Below, in pieces: positions 24,825-33,161 of a stretch of DNA of 64,000 nt. The position numbers and the translations under genes were made by a program. Positions within the stretch are counted from its first letter, which is position 1. Each line of letters begins with the position of its first letter. The notes beneath the pieces were generated by a model, which saw only the letters and a program-made list of their open reading frames with translations, searched no databases and was not told the DNA's origin. Location: the NCBI RefSeq assembly GCF_030695035.1, contig NZ_JAUYTT010000011.1:1-64000 (forward strand), given 5' to 3'. The DNA comes from Frigidibacter sp. (GTDB lineage: Bacteria > Pseudomonadota > Alphaproteobacteria > Rhodobacterales > Rhodobacteraceae).

Positions 24825-27800
24825 TCAACTTTGCTGGAGCATCCGCAGCACATGGGTGCGCCCGCCCTTGACGTAGGTCAGCTGCCCCTCGCCGATGGCG
24901 GTGACCTGCCCGCCATCGATCCGGTCGCCGATCTTCACGCGCAACATCCGCCCGTTGGATAGCCGCACAAGTGCCCGGCGGCTGGAGGACGCCCCATAGA
25001 CCCCGATCAGGTTGATCTCGCGCAGCGAGATCGCGCCCGAGATGGTGGCCTGCTTGGCGACAGAGGCGGTGGTCGGGATGCTGGGCGCCGCCGCGATGGG
25101 TTCGGGCTCGTCCATCTCCTCGGGTTCGGGCGCCGGGGCCACCGCCGCCTGCCGCGTTGGCGCGGCGGCGGGGGCGACCGGGGCGGGTGCGGCCTGCGGG
25201 GGCGGGGCCGCAGCGGCAACCACTGGCGCCGTGGTGGCGGCCATTGCCAGCGCCGCCTCGATCCCCTGCGAGAAGTCCTGCGGCCGGCTCAGCGGCTTGC
25301 GAGAGCTGGTGACGGCACTGGGGGTGGCGCTGGCAAGCTCTGCCTGCAGCGCCGCCATCTCGGCCGCGCGCGCCTCTTCGGCGCTGCGGGCGGCCGCGGC
25401 GGCGGCAACGGCGACGGTGCTGGCCGCGCGCGGCTTGAACGGGGCCAGCGCCGGATCAGCGGCCAGCGGAACGCTCAGCGCTGCGCCGTCGCCGGGGTCC
25501 GCCGCCGGGGTGGCTTCGGGTGCGGCCTCGGCGGGCACTTCGAGCGTGGCAGGGCGCGGCAGCGGCTTTCTGCCCTCCAAAGCAGGATCGGGGACAGAGC
25601 CTTCGGGTTCCGCCGCAGCCTCTTGCGGTGCGTCAGCCTCTGCCGCAGCCTCAACGACTGCAGCCGGTCGCGTGGGCGGCACCCGTGCCGGGGCGCCCTC
25701 GACCACAGTCACGCCTTCGGGGGTCAGCGCGCCATCCGGGGTGGCGACGATCAGGCCGTTCTCGCCGAACTGGAAGCCCGTGCCATAGGGCAGGGGCGGT
25801 TGCGGCGGGGCGGGCAGGGCGTCTGCTGTCAGCGTAGCGGTCTCGGGCAGGCCCTCGGCGCTGCGCGTCGTCACAGCGGGGTCGGCGGGGCGGGGCGGCA
25901 GGCCTTCTTCGGCATCCGGCACCGGGCCACCAGCCACCGCGGCCGGTACGTCTGGCGCGGCGGTGGCGATGTCTGCGGCGGCGAGCCCATTGGCCAGATC
26001 GCCAGCCGCACCAACGCCGGCCGCGGCAATCGCGGCGGCAGCGGCGGCATCGGGCGCGGCGGCGTTGCCGGACACCGGCGCCTCCTCGGGGGTGGCCGCC
26101 AGATCCTCGGCCAGTTGCTCAGCCAGAGTGTTCGCAGCCAAACCGTCCTCTGCCGGACCGTCTGCCAATTCGGGCGGCACATCCTCTGGAAGATCGACCG
26201 GCAGGTCCGTCGGCGCCTCGGCCATGTCGTCCGCGGTGCCTTCCGGCATCTCCATCGCCTCGAGCCCGCCATCGGCGGCAATCTCGGCCTCGGTCATCGC
26301 ATCGGCCTCGATGGCATCGACGGTCGGCACATCTTCGAAGGCCGGTGTTTCGGCCAGCGCTTCGACGGCGGTGGTGCGGATCGGCGCGGCGGCCAAGGGC
26401 TCGGAAGCCGGCGCCTCGGCCGTGGGGGTGCCGTCCAGCAGGCTGGACCACAGCGCAACGGCCAGCATGAGGAACACCAGCACCGCCGTCAGGATCAGGC
26501 CCATATAGCGAGGCTTGCCACGCACCGGCGCCGCGCGGCGCGCGCCAAAGACCGTCAACGCCTCGGCTTCGGACCCGGTGCGGACTCGTGGCGCGGCGGG
26601 GCCCGGCGTCACATCGACGCGGCGGCTGGTCCCGCGGGCGGTCTTGGCGGCCTTGGCCATCTTCCCGGCGGCGATCACCGCCTTGCCAAGGCCCGAGGCG
26701 CGGGCGCGCGTCCGGCTGGCGGGGTCCGGCTTCGGCTCGGGCCGCGGGTCAGCGGCAATGCCAAGCCGCGGCGAGATGACCGAGCCTGCGCCACCGGCCA
26801 GTGGCTTGGCCGGACTGGCGCGCCCCGGTTCGGCCGCCGCCGCGCCAAGGCGCAGGCGTGGGCCGGGCATTGCGGGTGACAGCGTTGCCGCTGCGGCAAA
26901 GGGGGTCAGCACGCCATCGGCGTCGATCTCGGGGCGGGGCGGGGCGGGCTCGCCCGCGTCCTCTGCCTCATCCTCGACCGCAAGGAAGGGGGCCTCGTCG
27001 GATTCGTCCGCCGCCGCCGGGTCATTTGCGATGTCAGCCTCGGGCTCGTCTTGAACCGGCGCCTCGACCTCGGCCTCTTGCTCTGCAAGGGGCGCCTCGA
27101 CCGAGGTCTCATCCGCTCCGCCGAAGTCCCCCTCGGCAGAGGGCGCGTTCTCTGTTGCGAGCGCTTCAGGCTCGTCCGGCGCGCTTGCGACAAACCCGAA
27201 GCTGGCCTGCCGCGCAAGGGCTGCAGCGGCATCCGCCTCGGCCTGGGCTGCCGCCTCGCGGTCGCGCCGTTCTGCGCGGGCCCGGCGCCGTTCGGCGCGC
27301 GCGTCGGTCCCTGCTCCGGGCGCTTCCGGCGCGGTGTCGGATGCCTCGGACGGTGTCTCGAGCGCTTCGGGCGCAAGCGGCAGTTCGGGCATCGCGTCTG
27401 CGGAAGGCTCCCCGGCCGGTTCGGCCAGAGGCGCTTCGACCACCGATTCTTCGCCCAGGTCGGTCGCATCGGCCGGCAGTGCCTCGGATGCGTCAGCGGT
27501 GCTGTCTTCGGCCGGCTCTGCAAAAGCAGGCCCGGCGCTTCCGGCGTCCGTTTCCTCTGCCGCGGCATCCACGGCCACCTCGGCCGCGTCGTCTCCCGGC
27601 ATCTCTGGCGCAGCGAGGGCCGTCGTGACGATATCCTCGTCGCCCGCCTGCGCAACCTCCGCGGCCAACACGGCGTCTTGCGCGGTTTCCCCCACAGCCT
27701 CGGCCACCTCGTCAGCCATCACCTCCGCCACGCTGGCAGCGACAAGGCGGGACAGGTCGGCATCGCCGGCAATCCGCACCGGATCCTGATCGCGCACCAG

Positions 27801-28307
27801 CCGCTCGCCCTCGGGGATATAGCTGCGGGCCTTCGCGGTCTGGCCAAAGAACGGCTCGCCGGCAAAGCTGCCATCCTCGGGCATCGCCACGAAGGAGACC
27901 GGGTTGAACCGATGCTCCTGCGCGAAGGCCTCGGCCTCCTCCAGCGTTTCGCGCGCGACGACGGCCACGTTCACCCGCCCGCCAGTACCCGACCAGTCGA
28001 AGACCAGATCCTCGGCGGCATAGGGGGTGCGCCCTTCCAGCGCGCGGGCGATCTGCCGGCGGCGGTTGGCGGCGTCCGGCCCCGGCGCCTCGACCGCCGT
28101 ATACAATATCTGCGAGGCGGGCAGGATCAGCTTGGTCGCAAAGCCCCGTGGCGCAAGGCCAAGCGCGGTCTTGCGCAGGTAGCCAAGGGCAGCCGGCACA
28201 TCGGGATCGTCCAGCGCCACGGCCCCGACCAGCAGCCAGCCGCGGGAGGTGCGGTGCAGCAGGCTGATACCGTCGGGCGAAAGGTTCAGGGCAAAAGCTG
28301 GTTTCAT
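24825..28307 (-). CDS. GspL-like/PilP-like fused membrane protein, unknown function
   Basis: A 1160-residue protein. Residues 1-190 resemble the actin-like cytoplasmic domain of GspL/PilM (LNLSPDGISLLHR; IARALEGRTPYAAEDLVFDW). Residues 190-600 are acidic and Ala/Glu-rich. One transmembrane helix lies at about 602-624 (LILTAVLVFLMLAVALW). An Ala/Pro-rich periplasmic linker leads to a final 75-residue beta domain (INLIGVYGASSSRRALVRL; KIGDRIDGGQV) like PilP/GspC. No secretin, pilus or secretion ATPase gene is nearby. Start ATG 28307 begins the conserved region; the longer upstream frame is a shadow. The function is unknown. Confidence 0.75.
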   Translation of the reverse strand: MKPAFALNLSPDGISLLHRTSRGWLLVGAVALDDPDVPAALGYLRKTALGLAPRGFATKLILPASQILYTAVEAPGPDAANRRRQIARALEGRTPYAAEDLVFDWSGTGGRVNVAVVARETLEEAEAFAQEHRFNPVSFVAMPEDGSFAGEPFFGQTAKARSYIPEGERLVRDQDPVRIAGDADLSRLVAASVAEVMADEVAEAVGETAQDAVLAAEVAQAGDEDIVTTALAAPEMPGDDAAEVAVDAAAEETDAGSAGPAFAEPAEDSTADASEALPADATDLGEESVVEAPLAEPAGEPSADAMPELPLAPEALETPSEASDTAPEAPGAGTDARAERRRARAERRDREAAAQAEADAAAALARQASFGFVASAPDEPEALATENAPSAEGDFGGADETSVEAPLAEQEAEVEAPVQDEPEADIANDPAAADESDEAPFLAVEDEAEDAGEPAPPRPEIDADGVLTPFAAAATLSPAMPGPRLRLGAAAAEPGRASPAKPLAGGAGSVISPRLGIAADPRPEPKPDPASRTRARASGLGKAVIAAGKMAKAAKTARGTSRRVDVTPGPAAPRVRTGSEAEALTVFGARRAAPVRGKPRYMGLILTAVLVFLMLAVALWSSLLDGTPTAEAPASEPLAAAPIRTTAVEALAETPAFEDVPTVDAIEADAMTEAEIAADGGLEAMEMPEGTADDMAEAPTDLPVDLPEDVPPELADGPAEDGLAANTLAEQLAEDLAATPEEAPVSGNAAAPDAAAAAAIAAAGVGAAGDLANGLAAADIATAAPDVPAAVAGGPVPDAEEGLPPRPADPAVTTRSAEGLPETATLTADALPAPPQPPLPYGTGFQFGENGLIVATPDGALTPEGVTVVEGAPARVPPTRPAAVVEAAAEADAPQEAAAEPEGSVPDPALEGRKPLPRPATLEVPAEAAPEATPAADPGDGAALSVPLAADPALAPFKPRAASTVAVAAAAAARSAEEARAAEMAALQAELASATPSAVTSSRKPLSRPQDFSQGIEAALAMAATTAPVVAAAAPPPQAAPAPVAPAAAPTRQAAVAPAPEPEEMDEPEPIAAAPSIPTTASVAKQATISGAISLREINLIGVYGASSSRRALVRLSNGRMLRVKIGDRIDGGQVTAIGEGQLTYVKGGRTHVLRMLQQS

Positions 28308-28466
28308 TCCATGGCTCTGGCTGGGGGCGAGGCCCGGGAAAGGCGGTGCCGCAGGCGTCCCCTGTCCTACAGCAGGTTTTCGCACATGTGAAGGAAAACG
28401 GCCCCATGGCGGCTTGCGATGCGCAGCAACACGCCCAATGTGATGCCAGTCAAACCGGAGGACAGA

Positions 28467-29177
28467 ATGCGCATTTTCAACGTGGTTGCGATGGCCCTGG
28501 CACTCGGCGCGGGGGCCGGTGCCCCGGCGCTGGCACAGGCCGATGAGGGTCACATCACCGTGACCGGCAATGGCAGCGCCGAGGCGGCGCCGGACATGGC
28601 ATCCGTCAGCCTCGGCGTGGTGACCGAGGCGGCAACGGCAGCCGAGGCGATGGCGGCAAACTCTGCCGCGCTGGCCGAGGTGATGGCCACCCTGACCGGC
28701 GCGGGCATCGAGGCGCGCGACATCCAGACGAGCGGCCTGAGCCTGAACCCGGCCTATGAGGACAACTATCAGGGCGGCCCCGAGGGCCCGAAGGTGCGCG
28801 GCTTCATCGCGCAGAACAACGTGACCGTTCGGGTGCGGGCGCTGGACAGCCTTGGCGGGGTGCTCGACGCTGCCGTGGGGCAGGGCGCGAACAACCTCTA
28901 TGGCCTGAGCTTCGGCCTGCAGGAACCGGAGCCGAAGATGGACGACGCCCGCCGCGATGCCATCGCCGATGCCCGCCGCAAGGCAGAGCTTTACGCTCTG
29001 GCCGCAGGGGTGACGCTGGGGGAGGTCGTCTCGATCTCGGAGCAGGTCAACTATGGCGGCCCGATGCCCGAGATGCGGGCGGCGAGCTTTGCCAAGGATT
29101 CCGGCGTGCCGGTGGCCGAGGGCGAGCTGAGCCTGACCGCCTCTGTCACAGTGGTCTATGACCTGAACGACGACTGA
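28467..29177 (+). CDS. Periplasmic SIMPL-domain protein (DUF541)
   Basis: A 236-residue secreted protein with a signal peptide (MRIFNVVAMALALGAGAGAP, cut near ALAQA). The SIMPL domain starts at ITVTGNGSAEAAPDMASVSLGV and continues through IQTSGLSLNPAY and VRALDSLGGVLDAA. Family members (for example the BP26 antigen) form periplasmic ring oligomers of unclear role in stress resistance. GGAGG precedes the ATG by 5 nt. The gene is divergent from the fused GspL/PilP-like gene. Confidence 0.9.
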   Translation: MRIFNVVAMALALGAGAGAPALAQADEGHITVTGNGSAEAAPDMASVSLGVVTEAATAAEAMAANSAALAEVMATLTGAGIEARDIQTSGLSLNPAYEDNYQGGPEGPKVRGFIAQNNVTVRVRALDSLGGVLDAAVGQGANNLYGLSFGLQEPEPKMDDARRDAIADARRKAELYALAAGVTLGEVVSISEQVNYGGPMPEMRAASFAKDSGVPVAEGELSLTASVTVVYDLNDD

Positions 29178-29183
29178 CGGAAT

Positions 29184-29210
29184 GGCCCGCCCCTGTCATG
29201 GGGGCGGGCC
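29184..29210. terminator. Bidirectional terminator hairpin
   Basis: Stem GGCCCGCCCC (29184-29193) pairs with GGGGCGGGCC (29201-29210) over a short loop. It lies between the convergent SIMPL and O-acetylhomoserine sulfhydrylase genes. No long T-run is present on either side. Confidence 0.6.
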
Positions 29211-29216
29211 AACCTC

Positions 29217-30497
29217 TCAGGCGGTTGCGGCCGCCAGCGCCTGATCCAGATCGGCGATCAGGTCTTCGACATTCTCGATGCCGATCGACAGCCGCACCAC
29301 GTTGGGCGCCGCACCCGCGGCCTGCTGCTGCTCTGGCGTCAGCTGACGGTGGGTGGTCGAGGCGGAGTGGATCACCAGGCTGCGGGTGTCGCCCAGGTTC
29401 GCCACATGGCTGAACAGCTGCAGCGCATCGACCAGCTTGACGCAAGCCTCGTACCCGCCCTTCACCGCGAAGGTGAACAGCGCGCCGGCGCCCTTCGGGC
29501 AGATCTTCTCGACCCGGCCATTCCACGGCGAGGAGGCAAGGCCGGCATAGGTGACGAAGTCCACCCGTGGATCGTTCTCCAGCCACTCCGCCACCACCTT
29601 GGCATTGGCGACATGCTTCTCCATCCGCAGGCTCAGCGTCTCGATCCCCATCAGCGTGTAATGCGCCGCTTGCGGGTTCATGGTCATGCCCAGATCGCGC
29701 AGGCCAATGGCGATGGAGTGGAAGGTGAAGGCCATCCCGCCAAGCGCCTCGTGGAACTTCAGCCCGTGATAGGCCGGTTCCGGCGCCGAGAGTGACGGGA
29801 ACTTGCCCGAGGCCGACCAGTCGAAGGTGCCCGCATCGACAATCGCGCCGCCGGTGACGGTGCCATTCCCGGTCAGGTATTTCGTGGTCGAATGCACCAC
29901 CAGCGTCGCGCCATGCTCGATGGGGCGGCACAGGTACGGGCTGGCAAGGGTGTTGTCCACGATCAGCGGGATGCCGGCCTTGTCCGCAATCTTGGCGATA
30001 GCCGGCAGGTCGGTGACATAGCCGCCGGGGTTGGAGATCGATTCGCAGAACACCGCGCGGGTATCATCGTCGATGGCGGCGGCGACCGCGGCCTCGTCAT
30101 CGAAATCGACGAAGCGCGCCGACCAGCCGAAGCGTTTGAAGGTCTGGCTGAACTGGGTGATGGTGCCGCCGTAAAGCCTGGTCGAGGCGACGATGTTCAG
30201 CCCCGGCCCCATCAGCGGGAACAGCGCCATGATCTGCGCCGCGTGGCCCGAGGAGCAGCAGACCGCCCCGACCCCGCCCTCCAGCGCCGCAATCCGGTTC
30301 GCCAGCGCGGACACGGTCGGGTTGGTCAGGCGCGAGTAGATATAGCCCACCTCCTGCAACCCGAACAGGGCCGCGGCGTGATCCGCATCGCGGAACACAT
30401 AGGCCGTGGTCTGGTAGATCGGCACCTGCCGGGCGCCGGTGGCCGGATCGGGCGCCGTGCCCGCGTGAACCTGAAGTGTGTCAAAGCCTTGGGTCAT
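29217..30497 (-). CDS. O-acetylhomoserine sulfhydrylase
   Basis: A 426-residue PLP enzyme of the Cys/Met metabolism family that makes homocysteine from O-acetylhomoserine and sulfide. The N-terminus (GFDTLQVHAG) and length fit MetY rather than MetB/MetC. The PLP lysine is Lys206 in HSTTKYLTG; IVDNTLASPYLCRP holds the cofactor Asp. Start ATG 30497. I searched the 200-nt leader for SAM-riboswitch landmarks and found none. Confidence 0.93.
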   Translation of the reverse strand: MTQGFDTLQVHAGTAPDPATGARQVPIYQTTAYVFRDADHAAALFGLQEVGYIYSRLTNPTVSALANRIAALEGGVGAVCCSSGHAAQIMALFPLMGPGLNIVASTRLYGGTITQFSQTFKRFGWSARFVDFDDEAAVAAAIDDDTRAVFCESISNPGGYVTDLPAIAKIADKAGIPLIVDNTLASPYLCRPIEHGATLVVHSTTKYLTGNGTVTGGAIVDAGTFDWSASGKFPSLSAPEPAYHGLKFHEALGGMAFTFHSIAIGLRDLGMTMNPQAAHYTLMGIETLSLRMEKHVANAKVVAEWLENDPRVDFVTYAGLASSPWNGRVEKICPKGAGALFTFAVKGGYEACVKLVDALQLFSHVANLGDTRSLVIHSASTTHRQLTPEQQQAAGAAPNVVRLSIGIENVEDLIADLDQALAAATA

Positions 30498-30707
30498 GCC
30501 GTCTCTCCTCCCGTCATCCGCACCGCGGACCATTTCGGCGGCAGGCTAGGGGAAGCCGGGGCAGCGCGCAACGGCGGGGAGGGGAACGGAAGCCGGGGGC
30601 GGGGCACGCCAGCGGAACGGGCGTTCGGCGGCGAAAGCGGCTCTCCGAACCAAGCGCCGCCCGCGCCGTGGCAGTGCGGACGGGCGGTCTTTTATTGCCG
30701 GGTCCGT

Positions 30708-31166
30708 TCAAACCTCCGGCGCGCGTTCCAGCGGCGAGGCGCGGCCGAACAGTCGGGGGATCTCCATCTTCGGGCAGCGGTCCTCGACCACGGCCAGCCC
30801 GGCGGCGCGGGCCGTCTCGGCCGCCTCGGCATGGGCCACGCCAAGCTGCATCCAGATCGTGCGCAGATGCGGCAGCGCGGCCATCGCTTCTTCCACCACC
30901 CCGGGCACTGCGTCGGATCGGCGGAAGATGTCCACCATATCCACCGGCACGTCGGCCGGGATGTCCGCCAGCCGCGCCACCACCGTCTCGCCGAGGAACG
31001 TCTTCCCGGCCTGCCCCGGATTGACCGGAATCACCCGGTAGCCCTGCGTGCGCAGGAACTCGGCGACGTAATGCGAGGGGCGGGAGGGATCGGGCGAAAA
31101 GCCCACCACCGCGATCACCCGGGTGGATTGCAGCGTATCGCGCAGGAATGTGTCGGTCGTTGTCAT
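30708..31166 (-). CDS. CoA-binding domain protein (YccU-like)
   Basis: A 152-residue Rossmann-fold protein: IAVVGFSPDPSRPSHYVAEF is the nucleotide loop, and VDIFRRSD and TIWMQLGV are family motifs. Related proteins bind CoA; their cellular role is unknown. GGAG lies 7 nt upstream of the ATG. A strong terminator lies only about 25 nt upstream of the start in the same direction, so expression is probably attenuated or uncoupled from the YHS gene. Confidence 0.88.
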   Translation of the reverse strand: MTTTDTFLRDTLQSTRVIAVVGFSPDPSRPSHYVAEFLRTQGYRVIPVNPGQAGKTFLGETVVARLADIPADVPVDMVDIFRRSDAVPGVVEEAMAALPHLRTIWMQLGVAHAEAAETARAAGLAVVEDRCPKMEIPRLFGRASPLERAPEV

Positions 31167-31190
31167 GTTGGCTCCGGCTGAATGCCCGCC

Positions 31191-31224
31191 AAGAAAAAAG
31201 CGCCCGGACGGTAAGCCCGGGCGC
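31191..31224 (-). terminator. Rho-independent terminator in the leader of the CoA-binding gene
   Basis: On the minus strand, GCGCCCGG pairs with CCGGGCGC (31217-31224 with 31200-31207) over a 9-nt loop and runs into TTTTTTCTT. It lies between the YHS gene stop and the CoA-binding gene start, both on this strand. Confidence 0.88.
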
Positions 31225-31290
31225 CAGTGGCGGAACGAGGGACAGTGAAGAGAAACACGACAGTTCCGGTGTCGCCTTCCAAGACTAGAT
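31191..31290 (-). ncRNA. Candidate leader-derived small RNA or attenuator
   Basis: On the minus strand a weak promoter-like TTAACG-N17-CATCTA is followed about 100 nt later by a canonical terminator at 31191-31224, in the leader of the CoA-binding gene. The segment has no convincing reading frame. It could be an attenuated leader, an independent sRNA or just the 3' end of the YHS transcript. Confidence 0.35.
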
Positions 31291-31383
31291 GTAGGAGAGC
31301 AAATGTGACGTTAAAGACACCATCGCGGAGTCGTGATCTTTTTCCGTCTTGCGCGCGGTTGCGCCTGCGGACGCGGGGTGCCG

Positions 31384-31854
31384 TCACCGGTCGCGCAGCT
31401 TCTTCCACGCGGCATCGGCCTGCGCGATCAGGCCGGGGTCCTGCACGATCCGCGCCATCGCCTCACGGCTTTTGGCCAGATAGAGCTTGCCCTCGCGGAT
31501 CACGAACAGGTCGGGATTGCCGGGGCGCGGATCGCCCGCAATCACCGATTCCGGGCAATGGCCTCCGTAACGGGGCGCATAGGCCGAGGGGTTCATCTCG
31601 AAGGTGGACAGGTTGTTGCCGGTCGCAAAGAACCACACTGCCCCCCGCCATTTCAGCGCGTGATCGGCAGAGCCGGCGACGGCGCGGCCATCGGCGAAAT
31701 AGGCCACCGCATCCCGCCCCGCCAGCGCCACGCCAGAGGCTGTGGCAATGGTGCGCTGATCGGCCAGCGCAGGCATGGCAGCGCCGCTCAGCAGCGCCAC
31801 AAGCAGCAAGCTTCCGGGGCGAAACCGGGCGAGGAAGGGGCGACGCGGCAGCAT
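31384..31854 (-). CDS. Exported YHS-domain protein
   Basis: A 156-residue protein with a signal peptide (MLPRRPFLARFRPGSLLLVA, cleavage near ALADQ) and a YHS-like domain (VALAGRDAVAYF; NNLSTFEMNPSAYAPRYGGHC). YHS domains are thought to bind metals; this one has the conserved Tyr/Gly/His/Cys cluster. The frame extends upstream without family features, so ATG 31854 was chosen. Confidence 0.85.
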   Translation of the reverse strand: MLPRRPFLARFRPGSLLLVALLSGAAMPALADQRTIATASGVALAGRDAVAYFADGRAVAGSADHALKWRGAVWFFATGNNLSTFEMNPSAYAPRYGGHCPESVIAGDPRPGNPDLFVIREGKLYLAKSREAMARIVQDPGLIAQADAAWKKLRDR

Positions 31855-31981
31855 GGCAGATCTTCCGTTCGGGTGTTCAGGGGTGGGCATCAAGGCAGCG
31901 CTCGGCGCGTCAGCTGTCGGCGCCGGACAGCCGAGACAATGCCAGCCTGCCCCGGCCGGGGAAAGCCCACGAAAGCACACC

Positions 31982-32764
31982 TTAGCGTGTGGCCGCCGCA
32001 TAAAGCGCAATCGCCGCGGCATTGGACACGTTCAGCGACCCAAAGCCCCCCGCATAGGGGATCTGCGCCAGCCGGTCACAGGTCGCCCGCGTCTTCTCGC
32101 GCAGGCCCGGCCCCTCGGCCCCCAGCACGAGGCCCACCGGACGGCTGCCGACCTCGGCCAGCGCTTCGGCCAGCGTCACATCCGCCTCGGCGGCAAGGCC
32201 GATCAGGATGTAGCCCGCCGCCTTCAGCTCTTCCATCGCATCGGCCAGATTGACGACGCGCAGATAGGGCTGGCGTTCCAGCGCGCCGCTGGCGGTCTTG
32301 GCCAGCGCGCCGGTCTCGGGCGCGGCATGGCGGGCGGGGGCGATCACGGCCCGGGCGCCGAACACCTCGGCCGAGCGCAGCACGGCCCCCACATTATGCG
32401 GATCGGTCACCTGATCGAGAAGCACCACCAGCGGATTGCCGGGCCCGTCGATGCAGACCTCGGACACGGGGCCCCAGCGCAGCGGCTTCACCTCCAGCGC
32501 GGCGCCCTGGTGAACGCTGTCAGGTTGCAGCGGCACCTCGACATCGAACTTGCGGGCATCGACGATCTCGGGCTCGATGCCAGCGGCGGTCACCGCCTCG
32601 GCCAGCTTGTCATAGGCGTTCTTGGTCAGCACCAGTCGGATGCGCTCGCGCTCCGGGTTGGACAGCGCATCGCGCACCGCGTGCAGCCCGAACAGCCACA
32701 CGGTTTCCGCCGCGGCCGCCCGGCGGGCGCGTTCCTTGTCAATCACCCAGGTGGGTTTCTTCAT
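31982..32764 (-). CDS. rlmB: 23S rRNA (guanosine-2'-O-)-methyltransferase RlmB (TrmH family)
   Basis: A 260-residue SPOUT methyltransferase that methylates G2251 of 23S rRNA. The N-terminal substrate-binding domain (VWLFGLHAVRDAL) is followed by the knotted SPOUT domain with motif 1 DQVTDPHNVGAVLRSAEVFG, motif 2 LVLGAEGPGL and motif 3 SLNVSNAAAIALY. Start ATG 32764; the upstream open frame runs antisense over the tRNA-Tyr gene and is not coding. Confidence 0.93.
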   Translation of the reverse strand: MKKPTWVIDKERARRAAAAETVWLFGLHAVRDALSNPERERIRLVLTKNAYDKLAEAVTAAGIEPEIVDARKFDVEVPLQPDSVHQGAALEVKPLRWGPVSEVCIDGPGNPLVVLLDQVTDPHNVGAVLRSAEVFGARAVIAPARHAAPETGALAKTASGALERQPYLRVVNLADAMEELKAAGYILIGLAAEADVTLAEALAEVGSRPVGLVLGAEGPGLREKTRATCDRLAQIPYAGGFGSLNVSNAAAIALYAAATR

Positions 32765-32878
32765 GGCGCAAGCCCCCGTTCCTACCGGCGTTCCGACAGC
32801 AGCGGACAATGGCCCGTGCAGCCGCCGCTGGCAAGGCCGAGGCAAGCAGAGCCCCGGAAATCCGCGCGAAAATGCTGC

Positions 32879-32907
32879 TTGACGCCCCCCGGGCTGTTCG
32901 GTATCCC
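32879..32907 (+). promoter_or_regulatory. tRNA-Tyr promoter
   Basis: TTGACG (32879-32884), a 17-nt spacer and TATCCC (32902-32907), ending 12 nt before the tRNA. The -10 lacks its final T. Confidence 0.7.
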
Positions 32908-32919
32908 CCCGCCAGCGTC

Positions 32920-33003
32920 GGGCGACGTGCTGCAAGGTGCGGCAGCGGACTGTAACTCCGCCGGGGAGACCCACGCCTGGTTCGATTCCAGGGTCGCCCA
33001 CCA
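32920..33003 (+). tRNA. tRNA-Tyr (GTA), CCA encoded
   Basis: Class II tRNA. Acceptor GGGCGAC (32920-32926) pairs with GTCGCCC (32993-32999); the D-arm is GCTG/CGGC; the anticodon arm GCGGA-CTGTAAC-TCCGC has anticodon GTA; a long variable arm GGGG-AGA-CCC follows; the T-arm is CCTGG-TTCGATT-CCAGG. Discriminator A and CCA are encoded. It is divergent from rlmB. Confidence 0.93.
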
Positions 33004-33161
33004 TTTTCCCGGTTCCGACGCATCCAAGCCCTCACTCGCATCCGTCAAGAAACCCGCGCTGAAGGCTCGTGACCGCCTTCCCGTTGCGGCATGTTGCGCC
33101 TATACTGCACTGCGGCAGCGCTTCCGCTGCGCGAGTTCAGCCGCTGATCGGGACCCCAAGA

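Noticed and set aside
30498-30707. SAM-II or SAM/SAH riboswitch in front of the O-acetylhomoserine sulfhydrylase gene
   Set aside because: I looked for the conserved pseudoknot segments of these riboswitches and saw none; the leader is just GC-rich with poor conserved structure.
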